NCBI GenBank assembly: GCA_965153355.1
Contig: OZ231127.1
Coordinates: 91,946,001 to 92,010,000, forward strand
Direction: 5' to 3'
Length of the DNA: 64,000 nucleotides
Source of the DNA: Flaccisagitta enflata
Lineage: Eukaryota; Chaetognatha; Sagittoidea; Aphragmophora
Below, piece after piece: positions 46,321 to 59,008 of the stretch. The notes beneath the pieces are model-generated. The model worked only from the letters and a program-made list of their open reading frames with translations, did no database searches and was not told the origin of the DNA. Position 1 is the first letter of the stretch, and every line of letters begins with the position of its first letter. The position numbers and the translations under genes were made by a program.

Positions 46321-46873
46321 TCTCTCGATTGGCCTCTCTCATTTTTTTGCTCTCCATTTTCTTAAGACGGATTCATGAGCTTTAAAAAAGATGGTTTATG
46401 CTCCACTTTTTCTTTCTCTTTTCTCTAATAACTTGGAAAGATCCTTTTTTACGAGTTCAACAATTCCGGAAAACTTTTTAAAAATATTCCATCCTTCTTT
46501 TTCTTTTTCTTTTTTGGCTCCGCCCCCACGCAAAGTCCATGCACACGCACACGCACACGCACACGCATATATACAAAGATTTCTTCCCTTCTGCAAATAC
46601 CCACGCACACAGTTGCATTCAAATGGCACTTACTATCCTCCCACGCTGAAACGGACCTACATGCATGAATGCCCTTCACCGTTTTGTAGCGTGGGTCATA
46701 CAAGCGTCTGTCTCGTTTTCCTAGTTAAACGCCACTTCCGCTGCACTGTTTCGAGATGAATCCATCGGATAATTGATAGTTAATTCAATGACCATTCCAA
46801 CCCTCACCATTCGTGATTTACAATCATTCTTTGGTCAAAAATTAACATCACCAGAATCATCATAACACTTATT

Positions 46874-47174
46874 TTTAGTCGCGTGCACGCGACTCTATGA
46901 CCCGCTCTGTCCGTCGGTCGGTCCATTGGTCCGTCACACTTTGCTTCCGTTAGCTTTTTTTTTTATCATCTTATGCTATTTTAAGTCATTTTAAGTTATT
47001 TCAAGACAATTTACATTCACTCTTTTGGTCTTTTGGTGTTTTTGTCTTTTAGTCTTTTAGTCTTTTAGTCTTTTAGTCTTTTAGTCTTTTAGTCTTTTAG
47101 TCTTTTAGTCTTTTAGTCTTTTAGTCTTAACAACCGCACGCGACTGTAAGGCTGTAAGACTGTAAGGCCTTGTC
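46874..47174 (-). mobile_element. Short dispersed repeat with palindromic end and (TCTTTTAG)n
   Basis: AGTCGCGTGCACGCGACT at 46877-46894 is the same perfect 18-bp palindrome as at 32552. Then ACCCGCTCTGTCCGTCGG tract, GTCACACTTTGCTTCCGTTA, AAGTCATTTTAAGT units, about eleven TCTTTTAG octamers (47045-47125) and CCGCACGCGACTGTAAGG ... GGCCTTGT. Confidence 0.85.
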
Positions 47175-47179
47175 TCAAC

Positions 47180-47670
47180 GCTTTCCCCTCTCGGGCACAT
47201 ACCATCATAGCCTCAAAATATCTACGGCATGCCCTATCAACTTACAGCCCAAATATTTTTCACCCACTTACAACCCACCCACCCACCCACCCGCTTACAA
47301 CCCACCCACCCACCCACCCACCCAACCCTCCTTACCCCATCCACCTCCTGGCCACCATAAAGCACCATCTTCTGATTTTTTTTGTTCGGTCTTCCTTTAA
47401 TCAGCTTTGCATATCGCGGTTGTGCATTTTCGTCGTTCTTTTTAGCTCCCCGCGGTCTTTCTCCAAATTTTCACTACCGATTTTTATCTCGTTTCATTTG
47501 CATTCATTGTCTTTCATTGTCTTTCATTGTCTTTTTACTCCTTTTTGCGAATTTTATTTGCTGTTCAAGTGGAAAAGATTCGGGCTTTCTTTTTAGGATT
47601 TCCTTGTTTTGTAGAAACAATGGATGTACTTTATCGAAAATGTTAGATAACTTTAATTAGGATGGCGACA
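47180..47670. other. Intergenic with (CCCA)n, no gene
   Basis: CCCACCCACCCA blocks 47272-47325 separated by GCTTACAA; TTCATTGTCT x3 near 47500-47530. No gene. Confidence 0.45.
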
Positions 47671-47675
47671 GACTG

Positions 47676-47946
47676 AGGGGGCGTTTCGAGTCAGAGACAG
47701 TGGCGTTTTTAAAAGGCCACTCAGTCGCTCGCTATGTTCATTCTTTCGCACCCCTCACTCTGCTTACTCGCTCTGCAACATTGCGCTTTGCTACGCTCCC
47801 TTTGCTCGCTCACTCTATTCATGGGCTCGCTCACTCACTTCGCCCATTATCTTGTGGGACAGTTGAAATTCTTGAATATCTGTTCACGCTGCAAACGCGT
47901 TCCACAGGAACAAACGCGTTTTTCAACTTCACTAGAAACACGCCCT
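47676..47946 (-). mobile_element. GAGTGAGC-rich MITE-like element, both termini present (271 bp)
   Basis: The left end AGGGGGCGTTTCGAGTC and the right end CACTAGAAACACGCCCT are imperfect inverted repeats. Interior: CACTCAGTCGCTCGCTATG, CTTTGCTCGCTCACTC, GGGCTCGCTCACTCACTTCG, CTTGTGGGACAGTTGAAATT, GTTCACGCTGCAAACGCG. The best copy of the family. Confidence 0.75.
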
Positions 47947-48074
47947 GATTTTTCCCGCGCAGAAGACCCTCTGTCAGGCCACGATTTGTTTGTTTTTTTT
48001 TTTGTTTTTTTTTGTTTGTTTGTTTTTTTTTTTTGTTTTTTTGAAATATGATCATTTTCTAAACAGTATTGGCT

Positions 48075-48212
48075 TTTTGCAAAATTCTGCCAAATTCTGC
48101 CAAAATATGCCAAATTCTGCCAAACTCGGCCAATTTCTGCTAATTTCTGCCAGATTCGGCCAGATTCAACCAAATTACCAAATTCTGCCAAATTCTGCCT
48201 AATTCGGCCACC
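48075..48212 (+). repeat. GCCAAATTCTGCCAAA minisatellite
   Basis: About fourteen 9-11-bp units alternating TTCTGCCAAA, TTCGGCCA and TATGCCAAA. Non-coding. Confidence 0.85.
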
Positions 48213-48224
48213 CCCTTTCCTTGG

Positions 48225-48360
48225 GTTTCGGGGTGAAAAAAACTCCTCATGTGTGTGAAAGCATGGGTCATCAACCCCCTCGGAGCCGCTGCCCTGCACC
48301 CTCTCTCAATCTTAATCACAAACTACAACGGCAGGGCACGGGTACCGCTGACCATCTGAT
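48225..48360 (+). mobile_element. Module repeat right-end fragment, type II (copy 7)
   Basis: CTCCTCATGTGTGTGAAAGC, ATGGGTCATCAACCCC, CGGAGCCGCTGCCCTGC, then GGCAGGGCACGGGTACCGCT, GACCATCTGATGC. The left side is replaced by the GCCAAATTC minisatellite. Confidence 0.7.
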
Positions 48361-48400
48361 GCTTTTGCGTCTATTCTCCTTTTCCTCCGCCCTCTGCTTA

Positions 48401-48846
<446 letters not shown>

Positions 48847-49225
48847 AATCTTCCAGTAGCCCATAATAAAGAGGAAGAAATTATTTGATCACTCTACTTC
48901 CAAATCCAACTTCCAACAATCCTGCCTTTAGCTTCAAGACGGTCTGGATTAGTCTTTTTTTTTTCTCTCTGGCCAACAGCGAAGGAGGAAAAATAGGCCA
49001 GGACCTCCAACTTCCAACCAAAAACGACCCATTGTAGGAAAAATAAGGATGGAATGCAAAAGGAGAAAAAAAAAGAACAAGAAAATGGTCTCTCTGGACA
49101 GCAGCATTTAGGACTAGGTTGGGGAAATTTACATGGTCATTTAGACTGTCGGTAGTGTCATGTTTAGGCTATCTTTACCAACCGACAGAAATACAAATAG
49201 GCTCAGAAATATTCAATCACACATG

Positions 49226-49226
<1 letters not shown>

Positions 49227-49284
<58 letters not shown>

Positions 49285-49290
49285 ACACGC
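49227..49290 (+). repeat. (CA)n microsatellite
   Basis: Dinucleotide array with one CAAACA break. 49290-49870 downstream shows no gene. Confidence 0.95.
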
Positions 49291-49872
49291 ACAAATGAAC
49301 TTAAGCCATGCAAACCTTTACGAGAGTCAAAATGACGCATTGCTGCGAGCTAATGCAATGGATAAATTAACCAATTGATTGATTACTCAGCAAAGATACA
49401 CAACACTAACAACATCTTAGAAACTCGGACCATATGTCTCAGCTTATAAATACACGTTTAGCTCCCATTCCTCCCAAACAATTTCTCGTCGCACAGGTTT
49501 ATATGAAAATTCATCTCTTGGACTCCTTCGCGAACAAAATTTTTCTCTCAATATTTCTTCGTTGTTTATTGAGAAAACAAAAAGTTTTGGTTGCACGCGG
49601 TCATTGCCGATGTTTTTGCTTAGGAAGACTTTACTCTTTTCTTCTTGGACGGACGGATAGCAGCAGCAGGTTGAGGCCAGTTGGTCCGGTCGGTCCTTTT
49701 ACATTCTCTCTTCTATAAAGGTTTCTTTCTTTGCTTTGTCTCAGGTTTCTTCCAATAAAGAATAGAGTTACATTTTTCCTGTGTTTAATCAATTTTCCAT
49801 CAGTCCCTTCTTTCCTTTTTTTTTCTTCACCCATCCCTTAGACCCCACAAAAATAAGGTTTTAGCTCAGCCA

Positions 49873-49875
<3 letters not shown>

Positions 49876-49934
<59 letters not shown>

Positions 49935-49938
49935 CTAC

Positions 49939-49998
<60 letters not shown>

Positions 49999-50060
49999 TA
50001 TATTCGTGTTTGCAAAAACGACCCCTTCCCTCCACCGTTCCCCCCCCCCCCCATACCCCC
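49876..50060 (+). repeat. (GA)n then (CA)n microsatellites
   Basis: GA 49876-49931, CA 49938-49996, poly-C 50040-50051. 50061-50320 is A/G-rich without a gene. Confidence 0.95.
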
Positions 50061-50319
50061 CTCAAAAAAAGGGTTAGTGCGACAACCCTTGGCTTTTAAA
50101 AAAAGGTCCGCCGCACAAGACTAACAAAAGTACTTTTGGGTTGACAGGCGTAGACGCGCAGAATGAGAACAGTAAAATTGGTATATAGGAAAATCCGTAT
50201 AAAAAGAATGAGAGAAAAAATGGAAAAGATATAAAAAAGAAAGAAAAAAAAAGATGTACATAAAAGAAGGAATCGGAAAAAGAGAAATAAGAAAGGAATA
50301 AGATAGAAAAAAGAAAGAA

Positions 50320-50326
50320 AGAATAA

Positions 50327-50370
<44 letters not shown>

Positions 50371-50511
50371 AGAAGAAATGAAAGAAGAAGAAAGAAGAAG
50401 AAAGAAGAAGAATGAATGAATGGATGATGAAGAAAATGAAGAAGAAGAAAAAAAGAGAAGAAAAAAGAAAAAAGAAGAAAAGAAAAGAAGAAAAAAGAAA
50501 GAAAGAAAGGC

Positions 50512-50558
<47 letters not shown>

Positions 50559-50620
50559 ATGAATGAATGAATGAAAGAAAGATAGAAAGATAGAAAGATA
50601 GAGAGAAACAAAGGAAGAAA
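50320..50620 (+). repeat. (GAAA)n/(GAA)n purine arrays
   Basis: AGAAAGAA blocks 50330-50375 and 50510-50560, AAGAAG blocks between, then GATAGAAA units. 50620-51000 has no gene. Confidence 0.9.
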
Positions 50621-51014
50621 AAAAAGAATGAAACAGAAAATGATGTAAAAAAAGGAGCGTATATTGTTTTCCGATGAAATCAAGTTTAAGTCAGAGAATG
50701 AAACCAGAGGAACTTTTAGGGGACCAACTCAAACTCAACTTAATCTAACCCAACTCAAATAACTCGGTAACCGTAAAAACACAATCGTTTCTCTTTTCTA
50801 TGTGTTTTTTTGTTTGTTTTTTTTTTTTTTTCGTTCTTTGTAATCGCGTGTGTGCGATTCGAAAAGCTGCGGCTGAGGCAAACGCACGGGAATGTTTCAG
50901 TCAAAGATGTCATGAATTTGGTCAGTTGTCTGTGCAATAATTGGAACGGTTTCCTCACTACCACGGCTTAACAATAGGTTACCATAACCAATAGCATGTT
51001 TGGTGCGCGCGTAC

Positions 51015-51028
51015 ACGCACACACACAC

Positions 51029-51071
<43 letters not shown>

Positions 51072-51083
51072 CACACACACATA
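51015..51083 (+). repeat. (CA)n microsatellite
   Basis: Array with AACACA interruptions. 51090-51610 downstream is A-rich with no gene recognised. Confidence 0.9.
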
Positions 51084-51612
51084 CGTGCTCGAGTGATAAA
51101 AAACATTACAGGATGAAAAATTGACGAAGAACATCCAGTAAAAAAGAAAGAGATGAAAAAAGAAAAAAAAAAGAAAAAGAATTAACAACAAGAAGAACAC
51201 GAGGAAAAAAAAAAGAAATATATCGAAAGAAAAAAAAAGTGATAAAAAAACAAGAAAAAGAAGATGAAGCCAAAAAAATGATGTCCGTCTGAAACGGCTG
51301 CGGCGGCAAAAAGAGGGCTTCTGCTCCACTTCTTATAGCTGTCATAAAAAAAAACGAATTTATATGGTGGTAGGGGAGCAAAAAAGGGTGGGAGAGGAGC
51401 TATATTGAAATGAGTATAGGAGCAGTATACGATAAGATACAGGCACTTTGATATAGTGTTTTATAAGAGTAACGCGAAATATCATCCGAGAGCTGGGGGG
51501 AAAATGAAGATAAAAGAAAAAAAATGGGAACAAAAAAAAAAAATAATAGAAAATGATGGTTCGAAGATTCAATTATCGCCGTTGATTACATTTCGTAATA
51601 TTTTTCATTCCT

Positions 51613-51918
51613 TTTTGGGCAGCGGCCCCGAAGGGGCCGATGACCTATGCTTTCACACAGGGAAAAATGTTCTCCTCTTCCTTCTTCTCCTCCTCCTCCT
51701 TCTTCGTCCCCCCCCCCCCTGGCTTCGAAGCTCAAATCGCAGCCTCAAGCCCAAATCACAGTCTCGAGCTTGAATCCCAGGCTCAGGGCTCATATTCCAA
51801 CCTTATGACTTAAATCCCAGCATCATCGCTCATATTCTAATCTTTTGGCTCAAATCCCAGCCTTATGACTCAAATTACAGCCTAGCATAGGTCATTGGTT
51901 CCTTCGGGGCCTGTTGAC
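51613..51918 (+). mobile_element. Module repeat copy 8: type II
   Basis: TTTTTGGGCAGCGGCCCCGA, GATGACCTATGCTTTCACAC left half; about eight CTCAAATCCCAGCCT units; right GCATAGGTCATTGGTTCCTT with CGGGGCCTG. The right half is shortened. Confidence 0.75.
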
Positions 51919-51937
51919 CACTCAAATCCCCCCTCCT

Positions 51938-52590
51938 CCTTTTTGGGCAGCGGCCCCAAAGGGCCAATGTTCTCTAAAACACAGGGGGAATTTCCATGCA
52001 GTCCGTCCGTCCGTCCGTCTGTCAGATCCCAATCCGTCTGATCCGTCCGTCAAATCCGTCCGTCGAAATCCGTCCGTCCGTCTTCCGTCCTTCAAAATGC
52101 CAGTCCTTCCATCACCCCGTTGGCCTCAAATTTGCCCTCCCACCCCTCAAATTTGCCTCCAGCCCTCAAATTTGCCCTCCTTCTCAGGTACCTCAACCTA
52201 ATTATTCAAGCCTCAAATCAAGCTTTCAAAACTGAATCAGCCCCACCTGCTCAAATCTGACCTCCAGACCTCAAATCTACTTCCGAACCCTCAATTAGCC
52301 CTCCAAGCATAAAATAGCCCTCATGACTGTTTACCCTCCAAACCTCAGACCAGCTCTCCCAAGCCTTAATTATGCCCTCCAGCCTTTAAATAGACCTTCA
52401 GCGGCCTAAATCAGTCATCTAAGGCCTGAAATATGCCCCCTCAGGACGTATGGAAATTCCCCCCTGTGTTCTACAGGACATCGGCCCTTTGGGGCCGCTG
52501 CCCTGCTCTCACTCCACTTCTTCACTGGATCACTCCCAGCAGGGCATCGGGTACCGCTGACCATGTGCGATCCTTGGATGACTAGTTCTC
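51938..52590 (+). mobile_element. Module repeat copy 9: complete type I with tail
   Basis: TTTTTGGGCAGCGGCCCCAA, CTCTAAAACACAGGGGGAAT; a GTCCGTCCGTC tract; about fifteen CCTCAAATTTGCCCTCC units; the inverted CCCCCCTGTGTTCTACAGGA, CATCGGCCCTTTGGGGCCGC, TGCCCTGCTCTCACTCC; tail CAGGGCATCGGGTACCGCTG, ACCATGTGCGATCCTTGGAT, GACTAG. It lies back to back with copies 8 and 10. Confidence 0.8.
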
Positions 52591-53010
52591 CTCCCAAATC
52601 CTAGTCTCAAGACCAAAATCCAAGCTTTGAGGCACAAATCCCAGCCTTGAAGCTCAAATCCTAGCCTCGAAACTCAAATACCAGCTTCCAAGCTCGAATC
52701 CCTGCCCCGAAGCTCAAATCCCAATCTCAAAGCTCAAATCCCATCCTCGAAGCTCAAATCTCAGCTTTGAAGCTGAAATCACAGCCTCGAAGCTCAGATC
52801 CCAGCCTCAAGGCCCTAATCCAAGCCTAAAGGCCCCAATCCTAGCCTCCAGGCCCTAGTTCCATCCTTGATGCCCAAAAAAAAACAGCATAGGAGTCCTG
52901 AATCCTATCGATATGCGTGACCGCGATCATCGGCCCTTTCGGGGCCGCTGCCCCTCTAACCACCTCAAACCTACATACACTCACATGGGGGCAACGGGTG
53001 TCGCTTTTGC
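52591..53010 (+). mobile_element. Module repeat copy 10: minisatellite plus right module
   Basis: About fourteen units of CTCGAAGCTCAAATCCCAGC (52600-52870), then GATCATCGGCCCTTTCGGGG, CCGCTGCCCCTCTAACC and GGGGCAACGGGTGTCGC. Left module absent. Confidence 0.75.
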
Positions 53011-53019
53011 GACTATTTC

Positions 53020-53390
53020 TTTCTTTTTATCCTTCCGTCTTCCCTTCCTTTCTTCTTTTCAACCTTCTCTCAATCTTTTTTTTCCTTCCCTCCTTTCTTC
53101 TCTTCTTTTCATCTCTTTCCTTCCCTCCCTTCTTCCTTCCTTCCTACCTTCCTTCCTTCCTTTCCTTCCTCCTCCCTTTCCAATTGCCTTCTGTCTCCCT
53201 TCTGTTTCTTCTTTTCATCATTTCATTTATTCCTTGGCGTACAATTCTTTTTTTTTCGCCCTTGTTTTATTTCTCAGTTTTTTCCCATTTCTTCCTTTCC
53301 AATATTTCTTATTTTCCATTTCTTTGCTGAACCTCACAATCTCACATGCTTTCCAGCTCCCTTTTTTTTCCTTTTATCAGGAACTGGATC
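53020..53390 (+). repeat. TTCC/TTTC pyrimidine-rich tract
   Basis: Irregular CCTTCCTTCC and TTTCTTCTT sequence; no gene. Confidence 0.8.
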
Positions 53391-53426
53391 GTTTTTTACG
53401 CCAAGGAAAGAAAAGAAAAATAACAA

Positions 53427-53430
<4 letters not shown>

Positions 53431-53487
<57 letters not shown>

Positions 53488-53603
53488 AAAATGTGTCAAA
53501 TACAAAACAAAAAAATGGGAGCCAGAAAAAAAAGAGAAACGAGAACTCTTTTTTTATGTCTGGAATATCCGCCATTTTGGATTTTTTGTGTTGTGGGGAA
53601 AAA

Positions 53604-53696
<93 letters not shown>

Positions 53697-53697
53697 T
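53431..53697 (+). repeat. (GA)n microsatellites, two blocks
   Basis: 53431-53484 and 53608-53697, with about 120 bp of A-rich sequence between. 53700-54100 holds no gene. Confidence 0.95.
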
Positions 53698-54102
53698 GGA
53701 AGAACAAACTGACCGACGGACAGACCGACAGACTAACAGAGGCGCAGAAATAACAGAAGAGTGAAACTAATCAGTGTGTCACTGATGTTTCATGCATCGG
53801 CTCTGGCAACTGGTCAGTAGTAATTTGCAATCAAGTTTGAAAAGAAAATCTATGTTAGGTCATATGTCATACCAAGCTTTAAAGGTTGTTGCAACTTATG
53901 TTTTAGAACAATTTGTATAATCACTAGAAATTTTTTTGCAAAAATTGTATTCGTTTTGATAATCGTTCTTGCACTTGGTTTCATGCTCTTTTATGGCAAT
54001 GAATTTAGTAATGATAAATCCCACTCCAACAGATTTCAAAGGACCAAAAAATTGTATCTGTTATGGCGGAATTTAGTTAGAACCAATATAAGAAAAAAAA
54101 AA

Positions 54103-54369
54103 GAACAGGCTGAAGGGTTTCAGTTAAAAACGGGTCCGTTGGAGTTGGGTCCAACTGTATCATAGCTTATGGCGTTTTATCCTATAAACCGGATTGGCCC
54201 TTAAGAAAAAAAGGTTAAAATCGAAAATGATCATAAAAATATGATCGATAGGACGGACAAAGCCTCTTTTAAGGTTGCGTGTCCGCAACTTAAAAAAAGA
54301 GAACAGGCTGAAGGGTTTCAGTTGAAAGCGGGTCCGTTGTGGTGGGGTCCAACTGTATCATAGCTTATG
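54103..54369 (+). repeat. Direct duplication of a ~69-bp segment, 198 bp apart
   Basis: GAACAGGCTGAAGGGTTTCA through GTCCAACTGTATCATAGCTT occurs at 54103-54171 and 54301-54369 with a few changes. Between the copies is a dispersed-repeat end (GGACGGACAAAGCCTC, GTTGCGTGTCCGCAAC). Confidence 0.75.
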
Positions 54370-54603
54370 CAGAACGTATAGGAACGGAAAGTCATTCTTC
54401 CCTTAGTGTTTTCCTCCTTGTTCCCCAATCTTCCATCTTCTTCCTCTTTTCCTCCCTGCCTCTCTTCTTCTTTCCCTCCCACGCCATCTTCACAGCTGTG
54501 AATGACGTATTTGGGTACATGTGGGAGGAGCTCCAAAAATGAGAGGGAAAAAACTAGGATGACGTCACTGGTAAGCGGAAGAGGAAGAGGAGAGGAGGGG
54601 CAG

Positions 54604-54653
54604 AAGAAGAAGAAGAAGAAGAAGAAGAAGAAGAAGAAGAAGAAGAAGAAGAA

Positions 54654-54693
<40 letters not shown>

Positions 54694-54720
54694 GAAAAGA
54701 AGAAGAAGAAGAAGAAGAAC
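54604..54720 (+). repeat. (AAG)n microsatellite
   Basis: Trinucleotide array with two AGGAAG breaks. Confidence 0.95.
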
Positions 54721-55129
54721 TTATTTGTTGAGCAGTGGGAAAAAAAACACAGAACGAAGGTTGGTTCAGGCAAAGAAACTGTCACGGCAGCATCAGCAGA
54801 AACAACAGAAGTAGCCACAGCAGCAACGACAGCAGCAGTAACTCAAGGAAAAAAGGTCTGAAGGGAAAACAACGTGTTCAAAGGAAGGAAGTAGAAAAAA
54901 ATATCTGGAGCTCGAGAGAGAGAGAGAGAGAGAGAGACAGCGTGAGAGAGAGAGAGGGAAACACAGAGAGAACGTTTCTAAGCAGATACAATGAAAGTGG
55001 GACAATACTTTTTTTTAAAGAATGCTGCACCTGCTGCAGCACATGCTGCAGCACCTGGTACATATCCCCTGCTGTACTTTTGCCTGTACTTTACTGCAGC
55101 GGCGATGACATCATCAAACCGTGTAACGC

Positions 55130-55460
55130 GTTCGCACATGCGCACACCTGTATGGACAATGATGAGTGCATGAATACACCTGTTAGGACAAAACCATCAA
55201 GAATGCATGCACAGACCTGTTGGGACAATTGTGAGTGCGTGCATACACCAATATGGATAATTGGGAGTGTATGAAGTATGAACACTCCTATTTAGAAAAT
55301 TAGGCGTGTTTGCGCACACCTGTTCGTGAAATTGGGAGTGCATGCACACACCTGTTGGGACAATTGTATGTGCGAACACCTGTTAGGACAATCGGTAGAG
55401 CATGTACACACCTGTTTGGACAATTGCGAGTGCGTTGACTCATCTGTCAGGACAATTGTG
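55130..55460 (+). repeat. ~35-40-bp minisatellite (ACACCTGTTGGGACAATTG type)
   Basis: About eight units with ACACCTGTTAGGACAATTGG followed by GAGTGCATGCAC. Frames rich in Cys/His/Trp arise from it. An AAG array follows (55463-55515). Confidence 0.8.
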
Positions 55461-55486
55461 AGAAGAAGAAGAAGAAGAAGAAGAAG

Positions 55487-55517
<31 letters not shown>

Positions 55518-55734
55518 GCCTTTCAGGTGCGGTGGGACTGGAAGTTCTGACATTGGACAATTTTTGCAAACGCCCGTGCAGCATTCTTTGTTCCACGAGG
55601 CTGGTGAGAAGGGATCTGATCCTGGGCACATGTAGTTAGCCAAAATAGACCAAAAAGATACTTGATCTCCTTGGACAAGTCCGCAATCACAAGCCGCAGC
55701 CCATCTTCTTCTGCATATTGAACCAAATAAGAAA

Positions 55735-55865
55735 AACAAGGCCGGATACACGGCAATCCAGTTGCGGACAGGTGGGCAGGAGCAGTAATGCAAAAACGCT
55801 TGGAATTCAGAAATGTGACAGACGGACGGACATACCGACGGACATACCGACCGACCTAACCTACC

Positions 55866-55913
<48 letters not shown>

Positions 55914-55915
55914 GC
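55735..55915 (+). mobile_element. Short dispersed repeat with GACGGACATACC units
   Basis: AACAAGGCCGGATACACGGC start, GTTGCGGACAGGTGGGCAGG, AGCAGTAATGCAAAAACGC, GTGACAGACGGACGGACA, then CTGTCTGT and TC arrays replace the far end. Confidence 0.75.
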
Positions 55916-55975
55916 TCTGTGGGATGGTTGAAATTTGTGAATAAGTGTTCACTTTCGGAATGCGTTATGGAGAAG
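55916..55975 (-). mobile_element. Fragment of the GAGTGAGC MITE-like family
   Basis: CTGTGGGATGGTTGAAATTT, GTGTTCACTTTCGGAATGCG align in order with 47850-47905. 55975-56210 beyond is unremarkable. Confidence 0.45.
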
Positions 55976-56214
55976 TATGGAGAAGCATGGAGAATTTTTA
56001 AGAATCATAGTGAATTTTAGCGCACCTGAAAGCATTTCTTTGCATGTCTCTTTGAGTTGGAACAATGTTGTTTTTCGGATATTTCCACACTAAAATGCGC
56101 TTGCTAAATGGACATTTGGTCGACTCACGGAACTTCTTGCTGATGTTGATTTTTGTGTCGAGGGCGAGGAATTTCGGTTGACGGTTTCCTCTTGAAACGC
56201 TCACTATCTCCATC

Positions 56215-56705
56215 CTTTTTGAGCAACGACCCCGAAGGATCCTTTGACCTATTCACTCACACATAGGGGATTTTGTCCTCCTTCTCTGTCTTAAAGGCCC
56301 AAATCTCAGCCTCGGGCCCAAGTCCTAGCCTCAAGGCCCAAATCCTAGCCACAAGGCCCAGATTTCAGTCTTGGCTTAAATCCTCAGCCTCAGGTCAAAA
56401 TCTCAGGCAGGGCAGATCCTGCAGCGAAGATAATTCCAGCCTCAAGGCTGGGATTTGGGCCTTGAGGCGGGGCTAGGCCTGGGAGCTCCCAGGATTTGGG
56501 CCTCAAGGCTGGGATTTGGACCTAGAAACCAGTTGGGCCTCAGGGCTGAGATTAGGAGGAGCGGAGGGAGGAGGAGGAGGGGGAGAAAAATCCCCCATAA
56601 GTGTGAAAGCATGGGTCATCATTATTCAGATATATTATATGCTCCCCCTTCAACTTTAACTATTAGCAACTTAGGCAGGGCACGGGTACCGCTGACTGCT
56701 GATCA
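56215..56705 (+). mobile_element. Module repeat copy 11: complete type II with tail
   Basis: TTTTTGAGCAACGACCCCGA, TTTGACCTATTCACTCACAC left half; about twelve CTCAAGGCCCAAATCCTAGC units, with orientation switching to GCTGGGATTTGGGCCT near 56440; right GGGAGAAAAATCCCCCATAA, GTGTGAAAGCATGGGTCATC; tail GGCAGGGCACGGGTACCGCT. Confidence 0.8.
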
Positions 56706-57055
56706 TATAACATATACATAGATATATATCCTCACTTTAAAACGTTGTTACACTTATTAAGATTTGAAAGATTTGATGTTACCACACCAGGTGTTGGTCT
56801 TGCAAATTCTGGCCGAAATACATACAAACAGGAAATCTCGCTTTAAATTGATATCACGCTATTGTACTTACAACGAAATTTCTATTATTTTTTCTTCAAA
56901 GCAGACCTTGTAAAATTGATTGAACTACAATGACCTGCGTATATAGAATGCCGTTATTCAATGATTGGTCATTGTTGATGTTTTTTGATTCCTTTTTTTA
57001 CGGTCAGACTTTTTTCGTAACTATATCTTTTTCCTCTCCTCCGTCTTCATCTTAT
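56706..57055. other. Intergenic, no gene
   Basis: AT-rich unique-looking sequence; nothing recognised. Confidence 0.4.
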
Positions 57056-57275
57056 CTCCTTCTCCTCCTATTCCTCCTTCATCTTCTCCTTCTTCTCCTT
57101 CTCCTTCTCCTTCTTCCTCTCCTTCTCCTTCTCCTCCTCTGTTTTCTTTTCCTTCCATACGTCTGTCTTCTTCTTCTTCTATTTCTTCTTCTCAATGCCA
57201 AAATCTGGCGGCGGCTGAATCGAGGCCGAATCGAGGCCGAATCGAGGCCGAATCGAGGCCGAATCGAGGCCGACA
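57056..57275 (+). repeat. CTCCTT tract and GAATCGAGGCC 12-bp repeat
   Basis: 57056-57185 is TTCTCC-rich. 57213-57271 has five tandem GAATCGAGGCC units. Confidence 0.85.
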
Positions 57276-57334
57276 ACGACCAGAAAATGTAGGCAACGAT
57301 AGGTTAAACGAAGCGGTTAATCACTACCCAGAAA

Positions 57335-58192
<858 letters not shown>

Positions 58193-58329
58193 CGGTAAAT
58201 AAAGACCCACACGAACACCCACGAAAAAGGTCGTCACCCCATATTTTTTTCCCAACCTTCTCCCCTCATTTTCAGTGACTCTTTGCATCTCAACTTGACG
58301 GGGCAGTTGACCTCGAGCTCACCTCAGCC

Positions 58330-58820
58330 AGCCTCAAGCCTCTCTGCCACTCCTCCTCCTCCTCCTTTTCCTGCTCTTCCTCCTCCTCTTCCTCCTCCGC
58401 TTCTTCTTCGTGTTCCTCCACTTCTTTTTCTTCTTCTTCTTCTTCCTGAGGTTTGCCTCAACTTTCACTTTTCGGACGAAATTTAGTCATTGATGGAATT
58501 CATGGAGGCCCAAAATGGAGACAAGGATCTAGAGGATGAGGAGAAGGAGGAGGAGAAGAAGAGGCGGAGGAGGAGGAGGAGATCTTGAAAAGTGTGGTTA
58601 CCAAATCTCTAACCATCTTTCCACGTTTGCTGCATAGTGTTAGCGCGTTTCCCCCATTTAGTTTTCATTCTTCTAATGGTACAATGGTCTTCGTCTCCTT
58701 CTATTTCTTCTTCTTCCTGTTCTCTTTCTTTTTCTTTTTCTTTTTCTTCTTCTTCTTCTTCTTCTTCTTCTTCTTCTTCTTCTTCTTTTTCTTTTTCTTT
58801 TTCTTTTTCTTTTTCTCTTT
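58330..58820 (+). repeat. CCTCCT, GAGGAGG and TTCTTT tracts
   Basis: Pyrimidine tract 58345-58445, purine tract 58535-58583, TTTTTC/TTC array 58730-58817. No gene. Confidence 0.85.
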
Positions 58821-58916
58821 CTTCCATCTTCTTCCTCCTGGCTTGTCGTTGTCAGAGTCAAAAGGATGACAACTGAGGTAAACTGGATGAATTGAAGGAA
58901 GGGTGTGACTGGGAAT

Positions 58917-58921
<5 letters not shown>

Positions 58922-59004
<83 letters not shown>
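58922..59004 (+). repeat. (GA)n microsatellite
   Basis: About 41 uninterrupted units. 59005-59755 beyond shows no gene; TTTGACCTTTGACCTGAGAC near 59229 is a short direct repeat. Confidence 0.95.

Positions 59005-59008
<4 letters not shown>

Noticed and set aside
54502-54861. Lys-rich then Ala/Thr-rich frame
   Set aside because: AAG array followed by GCAGCAACAGCAG low-complexity sequence; no domain or homolog recognised.
55130-55460. Cys/His/Trp-rich peptide frame as a zinc-binding protein
   Set aside because: Produced by a 35-40-bp minisatellite with irregular unit length.
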